NCBI GenBank assembly: GCA_028277225.1
Contig: JANQHB010000043.1
Location: 1 to 55,810 of the forward strand
Source: Chlorobium sp.
GTDB taxonomy: Bacteria > Bacteroidota > Chlorobiia > Chlorobiales > Chlorobiaceae
Direction: 5' to 3'
Length of the DNA: 55,810 bases
Positions 35,314 to 43,095 of the stretch are shown here, in pieces. How positions within the stretch are numbered: the first letter of the stretch is position 1; each line of letters starts with the position of its first letter. The notes below the pieces were generated by a model. It worked only from the letters and a program-made list of their open reading frames with translations, did not search any database and was not told the DNA's origin. Position numbers and translations under genes: made by a program.

Positions 35314-38010
35314 TCAGGATGATTCGTTGAAACGGCCGGCCTGACGGATCCTTATATCCTTGAGATGAGGCGCCTTGATGCCGATCTGGAAAAAATAGCT
35401 TTCATACTGACCGGCAGGCACCACCTGAAAACTCATATCCCAACACCGGAAATCACCGTACAGGTTGATCTGCGGATAGATGAAATCGTTGTTCTCGATA
35501 TCGTAACCGGTGTTCAGGCCAAGATGCCAGATATTGTTCAGGGATACTTTCGCCGACGTGTTCAAAAGCACTGTCGATTCAGCCGGCTCAATCGGATCAT
35601 ACCTGTTTGAATTCAAATACAAGGACATTCTGAGCTGCCAGGGATATCTGTTGCCGAGATAGCTGAAAGAGTCCCTGTTATATCGCTCTTTGTAGATTGC
35701 TTTTTCCACATTGACCTCTTTGTCGTCCTCCGCTCCCCCGGTCTTTTTTTTACCATCGCCGCCGATACTCCCCTTCAGACTCATGCTCATATTCAAAAAG
35801 CCCTGAACAAAACGCAGCAATCCTTTTCCGTCGTCTATATTCAGCTTGTCAATGGTTACCCCTGTACCCGGATCATAACTGTAAAAATCATAGGTGGCTC
35901 CCGCACGAAGCTGCAGTGTCGGTGAAAGAGCATTGCTAGACGCTGAAAGAACCAGAGGTGAAAGACGCAGCGAGTCGGCGGCAAAATCATAACCTGTCGA
36001 AGCTTTCAACGAAAGGATCTGAAGGATTTTGTCATTCATGACAACGCCCTCCTGGTTTGTGCCCCCACTGATCTTTGCCTGAAAAAGGTTCTGAACGGAA
36101 AAACCGAGTTCGCTTCTTTCCTCAAAAACACCGTTATAGATCGCGTTCTGGTACCTGCTGTAACGAACCGGCTCATTGAGAGCATCGATATAGGTAGCGT
36201 AGTAATCGTAATTTTCTCCGGTGAAATCCGGGTTCCAGGAAAACGAAATGTTTGGTATGACGGTATGCCGCAGGGCCTTCAGTCCCAATGCGTTCTCAAG
36301 AAAAGGGGTGTAGAAAGTACCATAAAGCCTTGTCTGAGCATTAACATCGAACGAGTAGGTCGAGTAAAAAGACGGGCTCTCAATTCTGTCAGAAACAACT
36401 TCATCGGCCACGCCGTCATAATACTTCTCAAGATAACTGTCCACGTAATAGGTATTGTAACTGACGCTGCCATTGAGATTTAAATACCTGAACAGTGTCG
36501 AGTTTACGCTGAATGGCATTCTCAGCCTCATACCCCATCGATCATCTTCTACCGGATTTTCATCAGCGATTCCCTGCAGCTCGATGTTCTGGGAAAAGTT
36601 CACCCTGAAATCCTTTGAAAACTCATGATTTAACGCCGCACGCAAACTTGCATCCGCCTTGTAGTCCCGGTAATTCAGATCTTCCAGTGTTGCATAGGTT
36701 GCACTTGCCGAAACCCTGGGTGTCAGGGAAAGACTGTACCGCCAGTCATCTTTGAGAGTTGATTCGCTTCTGAAGGGATAGAGACGTTTCTGATAATAAG
36801 ACGAGGTGACCGTCTGGGTAAGGTCGCCGTCCCTGAGATCCTCGGTACGCTGATAGCTTGCTGTCAGGCTGCTGGCTCCATCGTCAAACGATTTGGAGAC
36901 TGACGCGTACGAGTTTGCCTGTTGGCTGATGATGGATTCGGTATTGATTGTCGATACATCGTAATACCGGCGCCCGCCCTGATACTTGAGATTGAGATCC
37001 ATCCGCAGTGTCGGGTCGAAAACATGGTGATGAACAAGCCTGAAATTCCAGTTATCGTAATCGACATAATCCGGGTCGTCGGGGTGGGACAGAATATACC
37101 GCTCATATTCTCCCTCGAGATATCCGTTAAAAAGGTATCTCCTGTTGTAGCGGAACCGTTCTGCAACCCTCCAGCTTCCATTGAACGCAACGTCTCCTTC
37201 CAGACGCAGATCCATATAGTCGCTCATTGCCCAGAAATAACCAAGATCAGAAAAATAGACCCCCCTGTCATCCTTGGCAAAACGCGGAACAAGAAATCCG
37301 GAAACACGGTCATTTCTGATCGGAAGATACATGAAAGGAAGCGGCAGAAGAGGTATGGCCGGCATTCGCAGTGAAAACGGTTTGGGACGAATATAGAGTA
37401 TCATGGGCCTTGCCACCACCTTGTCATCAGGTATGATCTTCATATCCTTTCCATAAAACCAGAAATCAGGATCGTCTTTTGGACAGGTGGTGTAAATGCC
37501 GTCCTTTATATACAACTCACCGGTCTCCAGACGTTTGACTTTCGCACCGGTATAGAATCCTTCCTTTATTTCCGACGATACATTGAGCGTACGCCCTTTT
37601 CTTGTCCTGTAGTTATAGCTCATCTTTTCGGACTTGAACGCACCGTCCTTGTCGGTAAATACCGCAGGATCGCTCATTACGCCCAGGGAATCCTGAGCAG
37701 AAAAAGCATTGAAAAGAGCTGTATCGTAATTGATGAGGATCTTCGGAGCCTCAAGCGTCGTATCCTCATAGCGAACCGAAGCGTCGCCCCATAGTTCCAT
37801 TGTTCGCCCTGCAAGATCGTATACGAGGGAATCGCGTGCGGTGTAGACAATCGTCGTATCGGGAGAACCTCCCCGTCCTGTTTCTTTTGGACGGGAAGTC
37901 AAATCACCTGATTCAGCAAAGGATAACAGAGGCATAACCAGCAGCAAAAGAGAAAGCACTGCCACGGAAAATGCGGGTGGTTTTGTTATGACCTTGCCTG
38001 ACAGTATCAT
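35314..38010 (-). CDS. lptD: LPS-assembly protein LptD (OstA-like)
   Basis: 898 residues from the ATG at 38010, which has AAGGAG eleven bases upstream; the GTG at 38022 falls inside that site and is rejected. A signal peptide (SVAVLSLLLLVMPLLSFAES) leads to an OstA/jelly-roll region (TARDSLVYDLAGRTMELWGD, LEAPKILINYDT) at about 55-190. A long beta-barrel rich in Tyr/Arg strands follows, as in the LptD C-terminal domain, ending in an aromatic-rich strand (YESYFFQIGIKAP). It would insert lipopolysaccharide into the outer membrane. lptE is not nearby. The layout is characteristic of Bacteroidetes/Chlorobi LptD. Confidence 0.9.
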   Translation of the reverse strand: MILSGKVITKPPAFSVAVLSLLLLVMPLLSFAESGDLTSRPKETGRGGSPDTTIVYTARDSLVYDLAGRTMELWGDASVRYEDTTLEAPKILINYDTALFNAFSAQDSLGVMSDPAVFTDKDGAFKSEKMSYNYRTRKGRTLNVSSEIKEGFYTGAKVKRLETGELYIKDGIYTTCPKDDPDFWFYGKDMKIIPDDKVVARPMILYIRPKPFSLRMPAIPLLPLPFMYLPIRNDRVSGFLVPRFAKDDRGVYFSDLGYFWAMSDYMDLRLEGDVAFNGSWRVAERFRYNRRYLFNGYLEGEYERYILSHPDDPDYVDYDNWNFRLVHHHVFDPTLRMDLNLKYQGGRRYYDVSTINTESIISQQANSYASVSKSFDDGASSLTASYQRTEDLRDGDLTQTVTSSYYQKRLYPFRSESTLKDDWRYSLSLTPRVSASATYATLEDLNYRDYKADASLRAALNHEFSKDFRVNFSQNIELQGIADENPVEDDRWGMRLRMPFSVNSTLFRYLNLNGSVSYNTYYVDSYLEKYYDGVADEVVSDRIESPSFYSTYSFDVNAQTRLYGTFYTPFLENALGLKALRHTVIPNISFSWNPDFTGENYDYYATYIDALNEPVRYSRYQNAIYNGVFEERSELGFSVQNLFQAKISGGTNQEGVVMNDKILQILSLKASTGYDFAADSLRLSPLVLSASSNALSPTLQLRAGATYDFYSYDPGTGVTIDKLNIDDGKGLLRFVQGFLNMSMSLKGSIGGDGKKKTGGAEDDKEVNVEKAIYKERYNRDSFSYLGNRYPWQLRMSLYLNSNRYDPIEPAESTVLLNTSAKVSLNNIWHLGLNTGYDIENNDFIYPQINLYGDFRCWDMSFQVVPAGQYESYFFQIGIKAPHLKDIRIRQAGRFNESS

Positions 38011-38223
38011 CGAGGGGAACACTCCTTGCCGGAAAGAGGGTTATTTTTCCTTGGATGCGACCGATAAAACTCCCTATATATATTACTTTAATAAACCATA
38101 CCCAAGCTGATCGATCCGGTTTGCCGGTATCGTGCAGGTATGCCGCTGGATCTACCGGATTTCCGCATATCCCTGGCTCTGATTTCAGGAAATAGGTGAT
38201 GACAGCATCAGAAAAACAAACAG

Positions 38224-39432
38224 ATGTCATTTATGGAGAAGTCTGCTTATTCAGCACCGGACAACAAAGGGCACTACGGGCCGTTCGGAGGTAAATACAT
38301 CCCCGAGACACTGATAAAAAATGCATCTGACCTTGAAGAAGAATATCTGAAGGTCAAAGATGATCCTGCGTTCTGGGCGGATTATTCCAACCTGCTCAAA
38401 AACTACGTAGGAAGACCGACACCGCTCTACTTTGCCGCCAATCTGAGCAGAACCCTGGGGGGCGCCAGAATCTACCTCAAACGCGAAGACCTCTGTCATA
38501 CCGGCGCCCATAAAATCAATAACGCGATCGGCCAGGCCCTGCTGGCCAAACGGATGGGAAAAAAAAGGATCATTGCTGAAACCGGCGCCGGTCAGCATGG
38601 CGTGGCAACGGCAACAGTCTGCGCCCTCTTCAATCTCGACTGTATCGTCTACATGGGTGCAGAAGACATCAGGCGTCAGGCTCCGAATGTTGCACGGATG
38701 AAACTGCTGGGTGCCGAAGTACGCTCTGTTGAAAACGGAACCAGGACGCTCAAGGACGCCACCAGTGAGGCCATTCGCGACTGGATCAACAATCCCGAAG
38801 ATACGTTCTACATCATCGGCTCGGTCGTCGGCATGCACCCCTACCCGATGATGGTAAGGGACTTCCAGTCCATAATAGGGAAAGAAACCAGAGAGCAGAT
38901 CCTTGAACAGGAAGGACGTCTTCCAGACGTTATCACCGCGTGTGTCGGCGGCGGCAGCAATGCTATCGGCATGTTTTTCGAGTTTCTCGATGAAAGCGAT
39001 TCCATCGAAATGGTCGGTGTCGAAGCAGCCGGAGAAGGACTCGAAGGGCTTCATGCCGCATCGCTGACCAAAGGGAAGAGTGGCGTCCTTCATGGAGCAA
39101 TGATGAAAATCCTGCAGGATGATAACGGCCAGGTTCTCGAAGCTCATTCCATCTCTGCAGGGCTCGATTATCCCGGTGTTGGTCCCGAACACTGTCACCT
39201 GCAGGAACTCGGCATCGTAAACTATACGTCTGCAACCGACGCTGAGGCTCTTGAAGCCCTCAGGATCCTCGCCTCCACCGAAGGAATCATCTGCGCCCTC
39301 GAGTCCGCCCATGCAATACATTATGCAACAGTCCGGGCAAAAGAAATGCCGCAGAACGGCATCCTCGTCGTCAACCTTTCAGGCAGAGGCGACAAGGATA
39401 TGGAGACCATTATGGAGAGTACCGGGACTTGA
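38224..39432 (+). CDS. trpB: Tryptophan synthase beta subunit
   Basis: 402 residues. PLP-binding Lys in CHTGAHKINNAIGQ; ETGAGQHGVA; the phosphate cradle CVGGGSNAIGMF; LDYPGVGPEHCHL; and NLSGRGDKD at the C-terminus are all intact. It joins indole and serine to form tryptophan and is the standard TrpB1 type that pairs with TrpA. trpA is 12 kb away on the opposite strand, so the two subunits are expressed from separate transcripts. lptD is divergent, with a 200-base gap that must hold both promoters. Confidence 0.97.
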   Translation: MSFMEKSAYSAPDNKGHYGPFGGKYIPETLIKNASDLEEEYLKVKDDPAFWADYSNLLKNYVGRPTPLYFAANLSRTLGGARIYLKREDLCHTGAHKINNAIGQALLAKRMGKKRIIAETGAGQHGVATATVCALFNLDCIVYMGAEDIRRQAPNVARMKLLGAEVRSVENGTRTLKDATSEAIRDWINNPEDTFYIIGSVVGMHPYPMMVRDFQSIIGKETREQILEQEGRLPDVITACVGGGSNAIGMFFEFLDESDSIEMVGVEAAGEGLEGLHAASLTKGKSGVLHGAMMKILQDDNGQVLEAHSISAGLDYPGVGPEHCHLQELGIVNYTSATDAEALEALRILASTEGIICALESAHAIHYATVRAKEMPQNGILVVNLSGRGDKDMETIMESTGT

Positions 39433-39627
39433 AAAATCGTGAATCGTAAATCGTGATTCGTGAATGGCAATGAAAAAGGAGTCAGGCCTGTGTAGGTAAT
39501 TAATTGTCAAACGTATAGGTCCCATGAGTCCTATAGGACCTATAAATGCCATCAAATGTACCCGCTGTAACACCTCAACAACTATCTTCACCCTATTCAC
39601 GATTTACCATTCACGATTCACGAAACC
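39433..39627. repeat. Spacer with inverted CGTGAATCG-type repeats
   Basis: Repeats of CGTGAATCGTAAATCGTGAT type (39433-39468) are mirrored on the other strand at 39595-39624 (ATTCACGATTTACCATTCAC). Between them is GTCCCATGAGTCCTATAGGAC-like sequence. It separates two convergent genes, trpB and nadA, and holds no gene. Confidence 0.6.
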
Positions 39628-40596
39628 TCACGACATTTCCAGCATTCGCTTTATAGGCTTTAACGCCTTCTGGCGCAGCGATTCCTCCACAACGATCTGC
39701 GGGCTCCTGTTTTCCATGCACATCATCAGCTTTTCAAGGGTGTTCTGCTTCATCTGCGTACAGGTACTCCATGAATGATCGGCATCTTTCGGTGCGGAAA
39801 TGAAGGTTTTTCGGGGTGCCCTTTTTTTCATTTCATGCAGGATGCCCGGCTCGGTAGCGACAACAAGGGTGTTTGCGTCACTTTTTTCGGCATAGGCAAG
39901 CAGGCCGCTTGTCGAACCAACAAAATCAGCATGAACAAGAAGTTCCTGGCGGCATTCGGGATGTGCGATCAGTTCCGCTCCGGGATGAGCGTCGAGTGTC
40001 GGCCTTATGGTCTCCCAGTTAAAGGCTTCATGAACATAACAGTATCCCTGCCACAGTATCATCTCCCGGTTACACTGACGCATGACATAACTGCCAAGGT
40101 TCCTGTCCGGACCGAATAATATTTTTCTTTCCTCCGGAATCTGGCTGACAATGTGTCTGGCATTTGAGGAGGTGCAGATAATGTCGGACTCGGCCTTGAT
40201 TTCCGCAGTTGAATTGATATAGCTGATAACCACGGCATCGGGATGTTCGGCTTTGAACTGCCTGAAATCCTCGATGGGGCAGCTGTCTGCAAGCGGGCAT
40301 CCCGCATTGTCGTCAGGCACAATGACGAGTTTGTCGGGATTGAGAATACTTGCTGTCTCACCCATGAAATAGACACCGCAGAAAACAATCGCTTCCGCGT
40401 CGGTACTCTCGGCGGCACGGGCGAGCGCGAGACTGTCGCCCACGATATCGGCCACGTCCTGTATCTCGGGAACCGTATAATAATGGGCAAGAATGATTGC
40501 CCGCATTTCTTTTCTGAGTTCGCTGATACGTTGAGCAATATCTTTCTTCGAACTGCTCTGTATCGGTGTGCTCTGATAATCAGGTCCTGTCATCAC
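39628..40596 (-). CDS. nadA: Quinolinate synthase
   Basis: 322 residues. The enzyme condenses iminoaspartate with dihydroxyacetone phosphate to quinolinate, using a [4Fe-4S] cluster. The three ligand cysteines are in FCGVYFMGE, HPECRQEL and CTQMKQNTLEKL. Substrate residues HYY (ILAHYYTVPEIQ) and TSSNA are also present. The partner L-aspartate oxidase (nadB) is at 49921 and NAD synthetase (nadE) at 51781, neither in an operon with nadA. nadC is not in the window. Confidence 0.96.
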   Translation of the reverse strand: MMTGPDYQSTPIQSSSKKDIAQRISELRKEMRAIILAHYYTVPEIQDVADIVGDSLALARAAESTDAEAIVFCGVYFMGETASILNPDKLVIVPDDNAGCPLADSCPIEDFRQFKAEHPDAVVISYINSTAEIKAESDIICTSSNARHIVSQIPEERKILFGPDRNLGSYVMRQCNREMILWQGYCYVHEAFNWETIRPTLDAHPGAELIAHPECRQELLVHADFVGSTSGLLAYAEKSDANTLVVATEPGILHEMKKRAPRKTFISAPKDADHSWSTCTQMKQNTLEKLMMCMENRSPQIVVEESLRQKALKPIKRMLEMS

Positions 40597-40681
40597 GATC
40601 TCTCTATCCGTTGCTCTTTAATGCTGTCACAACTGTCGTTCTGAATAACATCGGGCAGGCACCCGATTCTTACAGAACCGG

Positions 40682-41065
40682 TTATTTAAGGTAGTATTCC
40701 AGTTCGTCATCTTCCCTGATGAGAAGAAGGATCGCAGCATGAGGAACAATGAGGTATTTCTCGGCTTCGTACTCTATTTCGTGAGCACTGCTCTGGATAA
40801 ATATTGCAAGATCACCGACTTTGGCCTGAAGAGGTATATACTGGGGGGATAAGATTTCTTCCTTCCAGGGTTCATCGGTCTCCGGCGGGGGACCGACAGG
40901 ATAACCGGGTCCGATCTTTAAAACGTAACCGCTCTGTATTTTTTCTTTTTCCTGAACACCCGGGGGCAGGTAAATGCCCGATTTTGTCCGCTCGTCACCG
41001 GTTCTGGGCCGAATCAGTACCCTGTCTCCGACAACGACAAATTTTTCAATTACGTTTACACTCAT
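40682..41065 (-). CDS. Divergent Cpn10/GroES-like protein
   Basis: 127 residues from the ATG at 41065 (MSVNVIEKFVVVGDRVLIRP); the frame extends 11 codons further without support. The Cpn10 fold is clear: VGDRVLIRPRTGDERTKSGIYLP (mobile-loop GIYLP), SGYVLKIGPG and KVGDLAIF. An insert of about 30 residues (PVGPPPETDEPWKEEILSP) replaces the usual roof-loop length, and the C-terminus is EYEAEKYLIVPHAAILLLI. It is larger than GroES (95 residues) and has no CIRCE. It may cap a subset of GroEL complexes or serve another role. It is followed by nadA on the same strand. Confidence 0.85.
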   Translation of the reverse strand: MSVNVIEKFVVVGDRVLIRPRTGDERTKSGIYLPPGVQEKEKIQSGYVLKIGPGYPVGPPPETDEPWKEEILSPQYIPLQAKVGDLAIFIQSSAHEIEYEAEKYLIVPHAAILLLIREDDELEYYLK

Positions 41066-41293
41066 TGTTCTGTCACCACCCCCGCGACGGACCAGCAAGG
41101 AAAACTCGACACCAACTTCTATCCCGAAATCAACTCTCTGGCAAACAACCTGTCAGCGTCCTGCATCCATAGCAGCCGTTCTAGCCGGGTTTTTCTGTTC
41201 TTCACGCTTCTTTGAAGCGGTAAATTTAATAAATTCAGAGGGCCTGCCAAACCAACTGGCACCATATGAACGACAAAGATCTGGATCGAGCGA

Positions 41294-41581
41294 TTGTCGA
41301 GCGTCCCGGAAAATCATGCAAGAAATGCAAATGCCGCAGTCTTCCAACCTGCCGGGATACAAGTCAGCTTGCGCATGGATCATAACGAACGGATTGACGC
41401 TGAACATCAATGTCCCCTGAATTATCATCTGCTGGTTGATGATCTCCGGATGGACCAAAAACTTCTCCAGGCTGTCCATAGAGAGTTGAAGGAAAAGTAT
41501 AATATTGACCATGTAACAATCCTGCTTGAAGAAACTGATATGCAGAACACTTTCAGACATACTATCCTGATCCGGCTATGA
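41294..41581 (+). pseudogene. Cation-diffusion-facilitator C-terminal-like fragment
   Basis: The second half reads HLLVDDLRMDQKLLQAV and ELKEKYNIDHVTILLEE, which is the cytoplasmic ferredoxin-like domain of CDF metal exporters (usual wording xxLLxExYxIxHVTIQxE). The first half is not recognisable and the six membrane helices are absent. The only start is a TTG. The stop overlaps the mreC start by ATGA, so it is at least positioned to be read with mreC. It is a remnant of a lost transporter or a free-standing metal-binding domain; I favour a remnant. Confidence 0.5.
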
Positions 41582-42438
41582 ACCTTTTGAAGGTATTCAA
41601 CTATTTCCGTGAAAATAACGCGTATCTTTTTCTGCTGGTCTATTGCGGCATAGCCGCCCTGCTCATCCGCGTAGATAAAAACGATCCGCTGAAATCGATC
41701 CTTGTCCGGGGAACTGAATTAAAAGCAACGGTATCTCAAGGAATCAGCATGATCGATCAGTATTTCCACCTTAAAGAGGAAAATGAACAACTCACGCGGC
41801 AAAATGCCATCCTTCTCAGTAACGTCATCGGACAGAATGCTCTTCTGAGAGACTCGTCCACGGTCAATCGTATAGCTGAAATAAAAGGCAGAAGTGCGAT
41901 GAGACTTATTCCCGCACGGATAGTTGATCGCCGTTTCGATCTTAATGAAAACATGCTTGTTGTCAATGCCGGAATAAACCAGGGCGTAAAAAAAGACATG
42001 GCTGTGCTGACACCTGACGGTCTGGTCGGACGCATCACTCAGGTTACAGGGAACTATGCTCAGGTTTTGCCGATACTTCATGCGGAATTCGGGGTGATTG
42101 TTTTTTCAGACACAAACAAAACACACGGAATCCTCAAGTGGAACGGCAAAGCGGAAAGCACCGCCCAGTTGCATTACATCCCGCTGAGCAGTTCCATAGA
42201 GAAAGGCGAAAAGATATATACTGCCGATTTCAGTACTTTTGCCGTGCAGGGCATACCCGTCGGTGAGGTTATCGATGTCACACCCGGACAGAGGTTTTTC
42301 AAGATCGATATCAGGTTGAATGTCGATTTTTCCTCCCTGACCTATGTCCTTATCGCTGAAAAAAGCGCCGAGAGTGAAAAATCGATCTTTTTCGACAACG
42401 CTCCCGAGACCGGTCTGAGAATACCCGGCAAAAGATAA
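41578..42438 (+). CDS. mreC: Rod shape-determining protein MreC
   Basis: 286 residues. One N-terminal membrane helix (YLFLLVYCGIAALLIRV) is followed by a coiled coil (about 55-85, YFHLKEENEQLTRQNAILL) and the periplasmic beta-barrel pair with ARIVDRRFDLNENMLVVNAG, KDMAVLTPDGLVGRI and FRVKID-like FFKIDIRLNVDF. It scaffolds the elongasome between MreB filaments and PBP2. mreD and mrdA follow; mreB is not in the window. The ATG overlaps the stop of the CDF-like fragment. Confidence 0.93.
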   Translation: MNLLKVFNYFRENNAYLFLLVYCGIAALLIRVDKNDPLKSILVRGTELKATVSQGISMIDQYFHLKEENEQLTRQNAILLSNVIGQNALLRDSSTVNRIAEIKGRSAMRLIPARIVDRRFDLNENMLVVNAGINQGVKKDMAVLTPDGLVGRITQVTGNYAQVLPILHAEFGVIVFSDTNKTHGILKWNGKAESTAQLHYIPLSSSIEKGEKIYTADFSTFAVQGIPVGEVIDVTPGQRFFKIDIRLNVDFSSLTYVLIAEKSAESEKSIFFDNAPETGLRIPGKR

Positions 42439-42488
42439 GTGAAGTACCAAGTAATATGCATTAAAAGCTGTAACCGAAAAAAATACCT

Positions 42489-42977
42489 GTGTTAAAAAAC
42501 CCGATCTACGATTTCCTCATCCTGCTGGCAATAGCCTCGCTTCAGCAGCTTGGTATTGCGCGGCTGGCCATTTTCGGAGTAAGCCCTGACCTGGTAACCA
42601 TTTACCTTGCAATGACCGCGATCAGATCCGGTCAGAAAACAGCGACATCATTTGGTTTCTTCGGAGGAATCTTCATGGGATTTCTCGGCAGCAATATGGG
42701 ACTGGAAGCGCTCACCAAGACTATCGAAGGTTTTCTTGCAGGTTACTTTTTTATACCTGAAGACAGTCACGCAACCTACAGGAAAAAAATGATGCTGTTC
42801 TACAAAGGGGTTCTGTATGCATCGATTGTCGGAAAAACGATCTATACACTACTGGCGCACTGGTTGTCGCTGCCTGCCCCGCCGAACATTCTTCTCGCAA
42901 CCGCTCTTGGGACCCTTTTGACAATGACGATCGCGGTTGCTGTATATCAATTTTATTTCAAACAGGTTCTTACGTGA
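42489..42977 (+). CDS. mreD: Rod shape-determining protein MreD
   Basis: 162 residues with five hydrophobic segments. The start is a GTG at 42489. FGVSPDLVTIYLAMTAIRSGQ and FGFFGGIFMGFLGSNMGLEALTKTIEGFLAG follow the MreD pattern (PDL and conserved G-rich helix). MreD sequences vary widely, so the call leans on position between mreC and the PBP2 gene. Confidence 0.85.
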   Translation: MLKNPIYDFLILLAIASLQQLGIARLAIFGVSPDLVTIYLAMTAIRSGQKTATSFGFFGGIFMGFLGSNMGLEALTKTIEGFLAGYFFIPEDSHATYRKKMMLFYKGVLYASIVGKTIYTLLAHWLSLPAPPNILLATALGTLLTMTIAVAVYQFYFKQVLT

Positions 42978-43038
42978 GAGTCATCCTTCTTCCGGAAACA
43001 TCCAGGCATAGAGATCATCGTGTGAGAGTGGCTGAGCA

Positions 43039-43054
43039 TCCCGACAAGTCGGGA
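43039..43054. repeat. Short palindrome of the CCCGACAAGTCGGG family
   Basis: TCCCGACAAGTCGGGA with perfect 7-base arms, in the 118-base spacer between mreD and mrdA. It is flanked by GAGCA and CGCTC, and the same GAGC wording borders other copies. Confidence 0.75.
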
Positions 43055-43095
43055 CGCTCAATTCAGGATAGAATGAAAGGCTCGTTACAGAAGTT

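Noticed and set aside
38251..39321. Minus-strand open frame of 356 codons
   Set aside because: Antisense shadow of trpB.
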